Positions 43,322 to 55,390 of a stretch of DNA of 64,000 nucleotides are shown piece after piece. This stretch comes from Mallotus nudiflorus (lineage: Eukaryota; Streptophyta; Magnoliopsida; Malpighiales; Euphorbiaceae). The notes under the pieces were generated by a model. The model was not told the origin of the DNA, ran no database searches, and saw nothing but the letters and a program-made list of their open reading frames with translations. Position numbers and translations under genes: made by a program. The stretch is from contig CANTUR010000240.1 of the NCBI GenBank assembly GCA_947683625.1, forward strand, positions 372,001 to 436,000. Direction: 5' to 3'. Numbering within the stretch: the stretch's first letter is position 1; the number at the start of each line of letters is the position of its first letter.

Positions 43322-44470
43322 ATGGAACAGTAACAAGGAGTGAATTGGACCTTAGAAGACATCAAAGGAGCTCTGATGGATGACATGAGGGCTATGATGT
43401 AGGATGAACTGAGACAAGCTCTAGCTATACTGATGCCACCTGTTGCTACTATTATACCACTACCTGCACTTGAAAAACCACCTGTTGTTGCTGCTATCCC
43501 ACTTGTTGCAAATACTCTACCTACTACCAATAATTCTGGGGGGCAACCTGTTGCCAAAAATTCAACTATCGTTGATATGAAGCTGGAAGATGTTGAGAAT
43601 TACCTGATGGAAAAAGCCAAGAAAGAATAACTAAAATGGTAGAAGACCTTGAGTCTAAGTAGATGCAAGCACTGACCCAGAAAATGTCTCAATGGAATAA
43701 CTTATTAAGGGATAAGGCATAGGATACTCATTCGACTTTGATGATATGCTGCAAATGGAGGGTGACAAGCTGCCTGACAAATTCAAAATGCCTCAACTAC
43801 AAAAGTTTGATGGAACTAGAGATCCTAGAATTCATATGAGTTAATACACTATAACTATGAGCACTACTAAAGCCCCATTAGTAGTGATCACTAGATTATT
43901 TGTGTTGTCTTTAGAGGGAATGCTTGTAAACTAGTTAGAGGGAGTTATATACTACTTTTCTGAAATAATATGAGTACAATACTATATTGGAAGTATTCAT
44001 CAGGGATCTAGAATTAACTAAACAAAAATCCAATGAGTCCTTATCTAATTTCTTGACTCGTTTTATGAATAAAGTAGGGTTAATGAAAAATAAGCTAGCT
44101 GAGAAGGATCAGTTTAGGATGGTAGTCCAAAATGTATTGCCTAATTTGGTAGAGAGATTGCAAATGATGAATCCCAAAACATTCATAGACTTGTATGATG
44201 ACGATCTACAAGCAAAAGAGATTAAGAATGACAAGAAAAGAAGCTTTAGAAGCACTCTCCAAAGTCCTAGAAATACTAATCTAGAAAGGCCTACTTTGAC
44301 CCTAAACCTTCTCCAAACCATCTAACCTAAATGTCCCAAGTTATGATCCTAACAGTTATTGTCAGTTTCATCAAGTAGCCAGCCACTCCACAGATACTTG
44401 TATCCACCTCAAACATGAAATCCAAAACCTAATAGACTCTGTAAAAATCTACACCCTGAAAAATCCAACT
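43322..44470 (+). pseudogene. Gag of element B, broken
   Basis: It starts at ATG 43322 with an early stop, then MDDMRAMM, a stop, DELRQALAILMPP and a Pro-rich segment (43433-43630). The capsid part at 43730-43960 contains DKLPDKFKMPQLQKFDGTRD, then 43987-44325 contains VFIRDLELTKQKSNESLSNF and VLPNLVERLQMM. A zinc finger at about 44350-44420 reads YCQFHQVASHSTDTC, a CX2HX4HX4C arrangement that is usual for TAT gag, followed by LKHEIQNLID. The finger is intact; the frame shifts near 44320. Gag binds and packages element RNA. Confidence 0.85.
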
Positions 44471-44532
44471 CCAATCTAAACACTAGAAACAACCATTTCC
44501 CAGACTACCGAAATGTCCCACCACCAACCACT

Positions 44533-45830
44533 ATGATGATTAACTCAGGAGTTAGCAAAAAAGAAGTGCTAAACTCCTTTGAAAACCTAAACCTTATAGC
44601 CAATGAAGAATCTCTTGATGCCTCCAAGGGAGTTAAAGATTTGTTAGGACATCCCTCTAGCAAGTCTGACTACAAAGTATTATACTCCAAGCCGCCCTCT
44701 GTTGATATCCTTGTTAAGTCAATAGTGCCCTTAAGATGGGGTAATGAATTTGATAATGAGCTTATAAAAGAAGGAAAAGAATTTGAAACCCTCGAATAGT
44801 CCTTAAGAGGAGTTGAAGATTTTTTTGGGCAACTTTTAAGTAAGTTTGACTATAGAGTGTTCTACTCTAAGCCAACTTCAAGTAATATATCCTTAAAAGA
44901 GATTGTACCTATAGGTTAGGGTGATGAATTCAAAGATGATAAGGAATCCTTAGCTCCCAAAAATTCTTAAGAAGAGGTTAAAGAACTACTAAGCCAACAA
45001 ATGGGTAAGCTTAATCTACAAAAGTTGAAAGGGAAAGAAACATGCACAGTAGAAGTATGGAAACACGAGAAAATGGATCAGATTATTAAAGTTATAGATA
45101 TATGGTATGACTCTGATGAGGAGAATTCCACTAGCTTTTATGTGTGGACCGATAACCCTAATGTAAACCATGTCACTAGAAGTGGAAAGAATTACAAGGC
45201 AGCCAAAAAGAAACTAAGAGAGTCATAGAAAAAGAAGAAACAGAAGATGTAGAAGTAGAGTAAGATCAAAAAGAAGACCTGATCCTAGAACAACTCAAAA
45301 AAGCTAAAGCGAAAGTGAGCATTTAGGAATTATTGATGCTTTTAGGCAGCCACAGAAGAGTGCTTATTAAAACTCTATCAAATATGATTATTAAAATGGT
45401 AGCTACAATTGAGGCCATGGTAGCAAAGGTTATAAAAAAGAAGCATGGGCTAATAACATTCTCAGATGATGATTTGCCTTTGGAGGGAAGAAATCATAAT
45501 AAAGCACTATTTATCCCAGCTGAAGTAAAAGGGAAAAGAACTAACTTTATGATGGTCGATGATGGTTTTACTATCAATGTGTGTCCGTTAAATATTCTAC
45601 CTAATTGGTTTGAAAGCTGATGACCTAACAGCTTCAAACCTTATAATTAGGGCCTATAATGACAACACCAAGAATGTAGAGGGAACATTCCAAGCCTTGG
45701 TTAAAATAGGACTTATGGAGTCAACTGTGGAGTTTACCATATTAGACATTCTTGTCACCTATGCTTTGCTATTAGGTAGGTCGTGGTTCCATTTTCTGGG
45801 AGAAGTACCCTTGACTATGTAATATAAGAT
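44533..45830 (+). pseudogene. Gag-protease linker and aspartic protease of B, broken
   Basis: 44533-45228 codes for an acidic/Lys-rich linker with repeated FDYK/RVFYSKP-like phrases, in two frames. The protease follows at 45333-45822: GLITFSDDDLPLEGRNHNKA, then the active-site region MVDDGFTINVCPL, where TAT relatives have IDNGSALNVCPL, and SWFHFLGEVP. The catalytic Asp is kept while the residues after it differ. A frameshift at about 45610 splits the domain. Confidence 0.75.
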
Positions 45831-46482
45831 AAAATTCCTTCATGAAGGAGATGTTGTGACTATAAAAGCTGAAACCAATACAGTTGTGGTAGCCATACTA
45901 GAAAAGCATAAGCAAGTATGTGTTCCACCTGGTTTCCAAGTTGCTGGAATATTTGATGGGACAGAAATGGATCCTATAGTTGTAAAAATGATGGAGATCA
46001 TGAATTATTGACCCGAACAAGGGCTAGGAAAGAATGAGCAAGGAAGTCCTAAGCTCCAAGATTTCAAGACCTAGGATGACACAAAAGGATTGGGATGTAC
46101 TGAGACGGGACCTACTAGTAGAAGGGTGCGAAAGAAGGAGAAGACAAAAAGAAAAAAACCCTTAGGAAGAGTTGGGCCATTGAGTAAGAACTTCACCAAG
46201 CCAGAGGAGGCAAATATTATCTAAGCACCAAGGAATCCATCAATGTGGCTAGAAAGGACATCCCTGGTTAAAATCTTCAAAGAACAGATTATGGAGAATC
46301 TAGTAGCAAGCAACAAGGAGGAAGTTATAAAGTAAGCAGTTGAGATTATGGGTGATACTGTTGTTGAGGAGTTATTATGTCTGCCACCTGAAGAGGAGCC
46401 ACCCCAGGATTTAGTCACCATTATTAGTGATAGCTTTACTAATTTTTTTATAAAAAAACTGATGTAATAACATCTGGTCTTT
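45831..46482 (+). pseudogene. Protease-RT linker of B with G-patch-like motif
   Basis: The region contains QGLGKNEQGSPKLQDF (about 46018-46065) and DTKGLGCT, which resemble the glycine-rich G-patch found in this place in TAT elements. It goes on to a Lys/Glu-rich stretch (KFKEQIMENL-like at 46270) and PPEEEPPQDLVTIISDSFTN near 46385. Stops are at 46010, 46075, 46165, 46220 and 46465. The role in TAT elements is not established. Confidence 0.6.
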
Positions 46483-47620
46483 ATGAGGATGAAGATGTTT
46501 TTTTTTTCCATAGTGAATGATATGAATGTTGGTTTTGCTTACTTTTGTGATGTGTATCCTAATAGTTTTGCGCATTATAATTTTGATCATTTATGCATGT
46601 TTGAAATTAATTCAATTCAATTTGATTCATTTAACATGGGCACGAATGATAATCCAAAGAACACTTCTATATCATATGATGTAACTCCTGAAGAGAGGGA
46701 AAATTTTAAGAAAATACTAATAAAAATGGTAGTATTTGCTTGGACCTATGAAGACATACTAGGTTTAGATAGGGACATTGTAGAGCATCACATTCCAAGT
46801 CATCTGGAAATAAAACCAGTTAAACAGAAATAGCATAGGTTGAGACTAGAATGGACAAAAAAGATAAGAGAAGAAATTACTAAACAAATTTAAGCAACCT
46901 TTTTAGAGGTAGTAAATTACCCTCATTGGCTAGCAAACATAGTACTAGTTCCCAAGAAAGATGGTAAAGTATGAATGTGTGTAGACTTTAGGGATTTAAA
47001 TAAACCATGTCCAAAAGATGACTTCTCGTTACCTCATATTAACGTAATAATGGATAGCGCGGCGAGGAGTGTAATGTATTCTTTATGGATGGATTCTCTG
47101 GGTACAACCAGATAATGATGGCAGTTATGGACAAGATCAAGATAGCTTTCATTATAGAGTAGGGGACCTATTGCTATAAGGTGATGCCTTTCGAACCAAA
47201 GAATGCAGGAGCAACTTATCAAAGGGCAGCTACTACTCTTTTCCATGACATGATACATAAGGAGGTGGAAGTATACATGGATGACATGATGGTCAAGAAA
47301 AAAAAAAGGACACTTTGAAGCTCCAGACAAGTTCCTGGCTCAAATTGAGAGATACAATATGAGGCTCAACCCAAAGAAGTGCATTTTTAGGGTTACTTCA
47401 TGAAAGTTGCTAGGACATATAGTGAGTAGCAAAGGAATTGAAGTGGATCCAAATAAGGTGAAAGATATCCAGGAAATGCCAACACCAAAGATAGAGAAAG
47501 AAGCGAGAGGATTCCTTGGCAAGTTACAATATATTAATAGGTTCATTGCAAAACTTACTAATATTTGTGACCCTATCTTTAAGTTTTTAAGCAAAGATCA
47601 ACCGATTAAATGGAATGATG
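46483..47620 (+). pseudogene. Reverse transcriptase of element B, broken
   Basis: 46483-46833 is an N-terminal extension with DVTPEERENFKKILIKM and EHHIPSHLEIKPVKQK. RT motifs: HWLANIVLVPKKDGKV (about 46925), MCVDFRDLN (about 46975), CPKDDFSLPHINVI (47010), VYMDDMMVK (47270, the YMDD box with both Asp kept), RLNPKKCIF (47365), LGHIVSSKGIEVDPNKVKDI (47408-47470) and GFLGKLQYINRFIAKLT (47510-47560). Stops and frameshifts are scattered between 46833 and 47400. Confidence 0.87.
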
Positions 47621-47930
47621 ATTGATATAATTAAAGAATACCTCACCAATTCACTAGTACTGAAACCACTAAAACAAGGTAAGTCGTTGATCCTATATTT
47701 GGCTTTAGAAGAGATTTCAATTGGGGTAATGTTAGCAAAAGAGGGAATGGATAGAGTAGAGCATGCAGTGTATTACCTCAGCAAGAAGTTTTTGCCATAT
47801 GAAGAAAAGTATGATTTGGTAGAGAAGACATGTCTGATAATCATATGGGCAATAAGAAAATTAAGACATTACTTTCAGTTCTATTAGGTTCAGGCTATTT
47901 CAAAATAGATACTTTACGGTATATGTTTTA
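47621..47930 (+). pseudogene. RNase H of element B
   Basis: The frame 47615-47887 covers the RNase H that follows RT: GKSLILYLALEEISIGVMLA, EHAVYYLSKKFLPYEEKYD, EKTCLIIIWAIRKLRHYFQF. The first motif has YLALEE where active relatives have YL-A-D, an observation common to both A and B. A stop ends it at 47885. Confidence 0.78.
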
Positions 47931-48114
47931 AGCATCTGCTTTAACTAGAAAAATGTCTTGATGGCTGGTACTCCTAACTGAATTTGGCATAGCATACATT
48001 ACTACAAAGGTAATCAAGGGAAGAGCAATAGCGGAATTCCTAACTTAAAATGCAATAGAAGGCGATGAGGAATTTGGAGTTTCCAAATGAGAATTTAGCA
48101 GTTTTAGAATATTA

Positions 48115-48574
48115 AGAGTGGAAGCTTTATTTTGATGGAGCTGTAAATAATAAAGGAGCTGGATTAGGAGTGATTCTTTTTACGCCAAAATGGGAAACCA
48201 TACCAATGGCCAGAAGGTTAGATTTTAAGGTCATAAATAATATGGCTGAATACGAAGCATGTATCTATAGAGTAGAGGCAACCATGGCAGCTGGAGCAAA
48301 AGAATTGTTGGTATATGGAGATTCAATGTTGGTCATCAGTCAAGCTAATGAAGAATGGGAAGTAAAAAAGGAAAATCTGAAGCCTTACATATGCTATTTG
48401 AAAGCTTTAATAAAGAACTTCATTAAGTGTCTCTTCATCCATTTATTAAGGGACGATAATCAAATGGTAGAAGTACTAGCAACACTTTTTTCGATGTGGG
48501 ATAGTACAACTAGATTGGGTATGAAATCTTTAGTAATCATGAAGTCAAAAGCTTCATGTTATGGAGGTGAGTAG
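48115..48574 (+). pseudogene. Second (archaeal-type) RNase H of element B
   Basis: The reading frame is open from 48115 through 48574. Motifs: WKLYFDGAVNNKGAGLGVIL with the first Asp (YFDGA), NNMAEYEACIYRVEA with the Glu, and ELLVYGDSMLVISQANEEWE with the second Asp, so the D-E-D set is present. HLLRDDNQMVEVLATLFSMWD follows. A second, archaeal-type RNase H domain between RNase H and integrase is a hallmark of the TAT lineage. It is the best preserved domain of B, but the polyprotein around it is broken. Confidence 0.83.
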
Positions 48575-48769
48575 ATTATAAATATTCAAATAGAGCCTAA
48601 AGAAAAGCCTTGGTTTTATGACATTCAGGGGTTCATTAAAGAAGGAAAGTATCCAAATGAAGCGACCTTAAAGGAGAGATATGCTCTTCGTGTTCTTGCA
48701 CAAAATTATGCAAGTTATGATAGACTATTATAATAAAGAATGCCGAATAAAATACAGCTTAAATGTCTC

Positions 48770-49380
48770 AAGAAAGATGAAGCTGAAGAGGTGATGAAAG
48801 AAATTCATGTAGAATCTTATGGTTCTTACATTAATGGGATAATCCTAGCAAAGAAGATAATCAGACAACGGTACTACTAGATGAATATGGAAAAGGACTG
48901 TATCAGAGTAGTAAGATAGCCATCAGTGCCAGATTTATGGGAATTTTAAACACCTTCCTCCTTCGATGCTAAATAGCTTATCATCTCCCTAGCCCTTTGC
49001 AACATAGGGGATTGGTATTATAGGAGAAATAAGGTCAACACTATCAAATGGGCATAAGTACATAGTGGTGGCGATCAATTACTTTTTGAGATGGGTATAA
49101 GCAAAATCCTTCAACACACTGAAAGCAAAACATATAGCACGGTTCATTGAGAAGAGCCTTATTTGTAGATATAGGGTTCCACATCATATTGTGATAGATA
49201 ATAGGGTTCAGTTTCAAGCAGAAATAGCAAAGTTGTTATAGAAGTATGGGATTGAGCACCATAAATCTTCACCTTATCATCTGCAGGCTAACGGAGTAGT
49301 GGAAGTGGCTAATAAAAATGTCAAGAAGATCCTCTCTAAAATGGTTAAGACTTACAAGGATTGGTATGAATTTCTAACAT
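48770..49380 (+). pseudogene. Integrase of element B, 3' end deleted
   Basis: The zinc-finger region has EIHVESYGSYINGIILAKKI (48800-48855; second His replaced by Tyr). The core shows SNGHKYIVVAINYF (about 49045, catalytic Asp replaced by Asn), ARFIEKSLICRYRVPHHIV (49138-49195), DNRVQF (49200), HHKSSPYHLQANGVVEVANK (49258-49315; Glu retained) and KMVKTYKDWYEF. The sequence then jumps at about 49380 into the palindrome array of the 3' LTR. Confidence 0.85.
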
Positions 49381-52300
49381 GAGACTTACAATCAACATTA
49401 GCCGAATGTCGATCGACATTAGCCAAATGCCAATCAGCATTACGGGACATTCGTATTTTTTTAATATTTTCCATCATTTTTTAGTATTTTCCTATTTTCT
49501 AATTGGTACAAAATTAATTGATTTTAATAAAGAAATTATTTTTAATATTTTCCATGTACAGTGCATGTCCATTATGTGTATGTTCTCTTTTTGAAATCCT
49601 TCTATCCTGATTTTTTTATTTTGAAAAAAATAAATAGAACTCCATTATCTTGCCTCTCATGTGATCACATAATAGGTTAGCAGTGTTGTGATCACACAAG
49701 AGTTATTAGCTAAGGATAAAAGGAAAGGAAAGTGATAAAGAGAGGGGACTGGAGAGGCTAGGGTTTTAAAGAAAAGTTTGAGAGAAAAAGTAGTGAAAAA
49801 TTAACACAGAAAAAAAACCTTTCTACTGTAAATTTTAAAGAAACCTTTTCAAAAGGAAGAAAAATATGTTCTTTGTGTTTTTTTAAAGTCCAGGAAATCA
49901 ATAAGAAAAGCAATAGAGTCAATCTTAAAATGGTGACAATCCCAATCTAAGGGGAATTCAAATAGCATCTGCACAACATTCTTCATCTCTATTCCCTTAT
50001 TTCTTTCTTTCCTTATTATTTTCTTTGATTTAAGTCTTTCTTTTTTTAAAATTTTCTTATTTAATCAATACTAATTTGTTTCTTTTGTTTATGCATTTTT
50101 TTTTTATTTTAATTTTGACTTAAGATGGGTATAACTTGAATGACTACGTGAGGGCAAATGAACAAACAGAAAATCCATGGAACACAATGGATTAGAACCT
50201 ATAACATTTTAATGTAGGTTTTTAGGGTTCTGCTTTTTATTTTATTTATTTTTATTGCGTTTGAATATAATTTCCTATTTATTTTATTCACATAGGAGTT
50301 GTAATAACTCCAATAGTGGGAATAGTAATTATTTGCTTTTGTTTTCTTAAAATTAATTAGTAATTAGGGTTTCACTTGGTAAAATCTGATAAAATCAATG
50401 ATGGCAATAGATTAATTTTAGGATTACATAAAATTGAATTAGGGTTTCTTAGAAAAATCACGTAAAAATTGTTGTTTTGATTTATTTTTGGTATGTTTGT
50501 TTAATTGGGTTTTGTTTTTGGTTTTCATGCCTTTTGTGCCCTAAGCCCATGTTAGGTCTAAACCCACTTAATCAATAGACTTAAATTCACTTTAAGATTT
50601 AATTTAATTAAAACCAATGTAGGCCCATTTTAGGCTAATTAGATTTAGGACCATTTTAATTAATAAAATCAATTTAGATTTAGCCCAGCCCAATAAAGCA
50701 TTTTTATTTCTTTTAAAATTAATTTAGACTTTAAGCCTATTTTTTAGTTAATTAAATTTATTTAGATTTAGCTCAGCCTATTTAATTTCATTACTTTTAA
50801 AATAAATAGACTTAGACCCACATTTTACTTAAAATAAAATCAAGTTAGACTTAGGCCCACTAATTCAACTTTTCCTTTAAAATTTTATAGACTTAAGCCG
50901 ATTTCCTTATATAAGTTAAAACAAATAGACCTAGGTTCACTAAAATTGATAAAAATGTAGGTCCTTTGTTAGCCTACTTCACTTGTAAATAATAAGTAAA
51001 ATTAGCTAACTTCTAAATAAAATTAACTTAGTTTAGACTTAGGGACGTTACCCCTTATATGAATGCTTTTTTTTATATATGTGATTTTATGATTAGTTGC
51101 CTTAGGGTTAGATGGATGTATAGATTAAGGTTTAATAAAATTGCATGTCATTAGAGAATGAAGTAATAATTCATAAATTAATCCTAAATAAACAAGAGAC
51201 TAAGAGAAGTTAGTATTCCGTTTCCAAAATTTTCTAGTTGTGGTGCTAGCTTTCTTTTAGAGAATTAAGTACTACCAAAGCAATTTGTTCCAGTTATTAC
51301 CCTAGGTGGCGACTCCTAAAGCGGGTTAGAGTTATATACCCTAGTCTTTAGGACTTAGATATAGCAAATAGGGTGTCGAACATTGGGATTTATAAATTTT
51401 ATATTAACTGAATAGATACTAAGATGGATAGGCAATATATTAATAGTGAAAATGGTTGGATTATTCTAAGTATACTAATTAACTACTAATTATGCTAATA
51501 AATCTAATTATTCTAAATGTCAAATCAAATATGGTTTTTTAGAACTACAATTCTGAATTAGTCAAAGAATTATAATGCATAATGAACACATGCAATGATT
51601 GGAGAATATGACCTAAAATCCTTAAGTGAAACTGTCATTATCAAATAAGAGTATTTCCATTTAGAGTCTATAAGTACCATGGTATCATTATAGAGATAAA
51701 AAAAACCATGAAGTTCCTTGCCAATTCTTTAACCCCTCAAAGTGGATTTCTTATCTCCAAGTACTTTCCTAACCTTTAAGTGAAATCAATTATTTTTCCA
51801 CTAAATTTTTCCAACTTTCATTGTGAAAAATTTGACTAACATATCATATATGGTGATCAAGCATATACAACTCAATTAAACACTCAATTGAAAGCAATTC
51901 ATTCATGCATTATAAAAAGATATAATTCATTAATTCATTCTTCCTTGCAATTCTAACAAACATAGGCTTAGCCAAGATAAATGATCAAGCAACAACAAAA
52001 GAAAATCAAATATAAGAAGAAAATGGGAAAAGATAAGAGAAAAGATAAAACCCTTTTTACTAGTCTTGATGTTGGATGTAGAATCTTTCTTCTTCTTAGC
52101 TTTGTCTTTTATAATAACTCTAATGCAAACTAAATAATTTTTTAATGTCTATGTTTCTAAATATATGGAAAACTAGATCTTTTTTTTTATTAAGATCATC
52201 TATTTATAGGCCTTCAAAAGTGACTTAGAAAGGACTAGAACTTTGGAGTTTGAATGGCATCATTTCATGAAAGGTCATCTTCTTTTACAGATATTATGAC

Positions 52301-52911
52301 TTCAAGGGCAATTTTGTCCATTCAGATGACTTAAAATCTCAAATGTTCCTCCATGAAAGTTCTAGAAATTTGAGTTATCTTTCCATAGAAACTTTAATCA
52401 TCAAATTTGGATGTCTGTAGAAGAAATTATGATAGAAATAAAAAAACTACTCAAGTCAAAAGGTTCTAGGATTCTACATTGTGCCAAGTCGTGACAATGG
52501 TGCCGACTCATGACAGAAGCTCTCTGTTACTAGTCATGCTCATGGTGACAACTCATGATAGTCTCCAAGTTCTAAACTTGACTCCTTTTGCTCTCCAACT
52601 TGTTCTAATCAACTCTAAGTCTTTTCCAAGCACGAATTGAGCTTAAAACATGTACATAACCTACATAATAAACCATAAAGATAAAAGAAGTGAAAATGAT
52701 AAATTAATAGGCAAATAAACACACTAACCATAATAAAACTTCATGAAATTAATGCTAAACTACCTTAAATACTAAACACATTTGCATTATATCAACTCCT
52801 CATCTCCACGCTATGTCTTTGTGATATAGTAGTGTGTTCCCTAGGGCCCTGAGCCTAAATAGTGTCATGGTTGCTAAAATTCTAGGCACGTGCTAAACCC
52901 CACCATCTAGA
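49381..52911 (+). repeat. 3' LTR of element B, head deleted and split by an insert
   Basis: It begins at the equivalent of about 40455 in the 5' LTR (inside the palindrome array), so about 230 bp of LTR head is missing. It matches the 5' LTR to 51317, is interrupted by 51318-52792, and resumes at 52793 or 52801 (CATCTCCACG) to end CACCATCTAGA at 52911 before the ACAGG duplication. An 80-bp segment at about 50535-50690 is present here but shortened in the 5' copy. Confidence 0.9.
51318..52792. mobile_element. Unclassified 1,475-bp insertion in the 3' LTR of B
   Basis: The 5' LTR reads straight across this site. The flanks CGACTCCT (51310-51317) and CAACTCCT (52793-52800) form an 8-bp duplication with one mismatch, a length typical of hAT transposons, though a shorter ACTCCT duplication is equally readable. 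The insert starts AAAGCGGGTTAGAG and ends TTGCATTATAT with no clear terminal inverted repeat and no TG...CA ends. Internal sequence is AT-rich with no convincing ORF and has a short GTGCCAAGTCGTGACAATGG / GTGCCGACTCATGACAG pair near 52480-52520. Class unknown. Confidence 0.7.
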
Positions 52912-52916
52912 ACAGG

Positions 52917-53890
52917 GCCTCGGATATTCATTTAACTTTGCTGATGTGATACAATTTGAGGAAGATAAGCTACTTGATAAGTTCAAGATGTCATAATTGT
53001 AGAAGTTTGTTGATACTAGAAACCTAAGGATTCACCTTAGTCAATATATAACTACTATGAGCACCATTAAGGCTCCTTTGTCTATAGTTACCAAGTTTTT
53101 TGTACTATCCTTGGAGGGCATGGATTTTAATTAGTATCATTAGTTGGAGAAGTCTATCCGAGTAGATTGGAGAGAATTATGTACCGCCTTTCTAAAACAA
53201 TATGACTACAATACCAGGCTTGAAGTGTCCATCAGAGATTTAGAATTGACCAAGCAAAAGCCTAATGAATCATTTCAGTTTTTTTTACTAGATTCATGAA
53301 TAAGGCAGGATTAATGAAAAATAGGTTAGCTGAAAAGGATCAGGTTAGGATGATTATTCAAAATGTGTCACCTAATTTAGTTGAGAGGTTGCAAATGATG
53401 AACCTAAGACATTTATAGACCTTTATGATGATGGGTTACAAGTTAAAGAGATTAAAAGTAAGAAAAAGAAGATTGTAAGAAGCATCGGAGCAAGAAACTA
53501 CCCAACTAGGGGGCACACAGCAAGGAAATGCTAGTCAAGTTGTAGGAGTCCACGCTATTCAACAACCTAGGAGATTCTCGAATTTTAACCAACCCCTATC
53601 TAATGTCCTAGACTATTTGATCCATTTAGGCCTCCTTAGACCCTTAACTCACTCTAGACCGCCAAACCCAAGTCTCCCTAGCTTTGACCCAAACAGTCAC
53701 TACAAATTTCACCAAATTATTGGCCATTCCACTGACTCTTGGATTTGCCTTAAACATGAAATTCAAAACCTCATAGACTCTAGAAAAATCACAGACCTTG
53801 AGAAATCAAATCCAAACCCAAACCCAAACACCAAAAACAACCCTTTCCAAATTATCGAAACATGCTACCCCAACCATTATGATAATTAAC
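52917..53890 (+). pseudogene. Gag of element A, continuation after element B
   Basis: It resumes in register with the gag half at 39870-40227. Motifs: DKLLDKFKMS (about 52973), RIHLSQYITTMSTIKAPLSI, LEKSIRVDWRELCTAFLKQY (53145-53205), VSIRDLELTKQKPNESF (53227-53275). The zinc finger at 53690-53780 reads HYKFHQIIGHSTDSW, with both cysteines of the CX2HX4HX4C pattern replaced, then LKHEIQNLID. Frameshifts at about 53280 and 53390 and several stops break the frame. Confidence 0.83.
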
Positions 53891-55390
53891 TCAGGAGTAA
53901 GTAAGGAAGAAGTGTTAAAATCCTTTGAGGACCTAGACCTTAAAATCAATGATAAATCTCTTAATGCACCTAAGGATGAGAAAAGAGTAAAAGACATGTT
54001 AGGATAACCTTTAGGCAAGTTCGACTATAAGGTGTTTTATTCTAAACCACATTCTTTTAGTATATCAATTGAGTCAATCATGCCTACAGGATGGAGTAAT
54101 GAATTTGATGATGAAAAGATGCCAGATAAGAAAGAAAAATGCATGGTTGAGGTGTGGAAAGATGGAAAGAAGGATTAAACTATTGGGGTTATCAACATTT
54201 GGTACAACTCTGATGAAGAAGATATTGAAGGCTATAATGTATTGGTTGATAATCCATAAGTCATTCATGTTATTAGAAATGGTAAGGGTTATAACCAATG
54301 GAGAAAACTATATAGAGAGAAGAAATTACTGAAAAAGAAGACTCAGATGAACATGGTGATGACTTGATCCTTGAACAACTTAAGAAGGCAAAAGCAAATG
54401 TGAGCATTTGGGAGCTTTTGATGCATTCAAGTAGCCACAGGAAGGCTCTGGTTAAGGCTCTGGTTATGATGAACATTGAAACTACTGTAACCCCTGAGGC
54501 AATAGTGGCTAAGGTTACTGAGAAAAAGCATAGTGTTATTACTTTCTTCGATGAGGATTTACCTATGGAAGGAAGGAATCATGATAAAGCCTTGTTAATT
54601 CCAGCTGAAGTAAGAGGGAAAAGGACTAATTATATGATGTTAGATGATAGGTCTACAATTAATGTTTGACCACTATAGATCCTACCCAATCTAGGAGTAA
54701 AGGTGAAAGATTTAGCAAAATCAAACCTTATAATCAGAGTTTATGATGACAACACAAGGAATGTAGAGGAAACATTTATGGCTCCTATAAAGATCGGTCC
54801 TATAGAGGCAATGGTGAAATTTACTATGCTAGACATCCCTACCACCTATGCCTTGCTTTAAGGTAGGCCTTGGTATCATATTTTAGGAGGAGAATTATCC
54901 ATCAAAGGTGAACTTCCTATTTAATGGAGAAGTGGTGACTTGAAATGCTAATATGGGCAAGATTGTATCTGTAGTTATGGATAGTCACAGGCAGGTGGAT
55001 AGTCACAGGCAAGTCATTAGCCCTCCTAATTTCCAAATAGCCATGATCTCTGATGGAATTGACATGGATCTATGGGTTATGAGCATGATTAAGAAGATGA
55101 GCTATCGACCCATACTCGGATTAGGATAAAATGAGCAAGGAAGCCAATAACTCCCATATTTTAAAAGCCAAGATGATATCAAAGGTTTGGGCTATACAGG
55201 AGTTGGATTTGGTAATAAAAGAGCTAGAAGAAGGTTTTTTAATAAGAATAACCTCTTAAAGAATGTGGGACCACTGAAGGACAGCTTTGTCAAAGAAAGA
55301 AAAGAGAAGTCCTACCTAGTTAAAAAGGAGCTTGTCCAAGTAGCTAATGTGAATGTTCCTATGTTTAAGATCTTCAAGAAATAGATAGTT
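53880..55390 (+). pseudogene. Protease region and G-patch-like linker of element A, broken
   Basis: NSGVSKEEVLKSFEDLDL at 53890-53940 matches NSGVSKKEVLNSFENLNL of B. The protease lies at 54364-54890: SVITFFDEDLPMEGRNHDKA, then MMLDDRSTINV and a stop where relatives have the D-N-G-S active site, so the triad is lost. The linker at about 55110-55240 has LG-NEQGSQ and DDIKGLGYTGVGFGNKRARR (G-patch-like), followed by NVGPLKDSFVKERKEKSYL to 55384. Confidence 0.75.

Larger units (their letters stand above)
40228..52911 (+). mobile_element. TAT/Ogre-type element B, inserted in gag of A (TSD ACAGG)
   Basis: This 12.7 kb element is bounded by LTRs and by a perfect ACAGG duplication (40223-40227 and 52912-52916). 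Joining the flanks restores the colinear order of A's gag as seen at 43640-43740 of B itself. Order: 5' LTR, tRNA-Arg primer site, leader, gag, protease, G-patch-like linker, RT, RNase H, second RNase H, integrase. At about 49380 integrase sequence passes directly into the middle of the 3' LTR, so the integrase C-terminus, the 3' non-coding region and the head of the 3' LTR are deleted. The 3' LTR is further split by a 1,475-bp insert. Confidence 0.93.

Noticed and set aside
54074..54298. Minus-strand ORFs at 53806-54476
   Set aside because: They are antisense shadows of the gag-protease linker of element A, which aligns with B on the plus strand.
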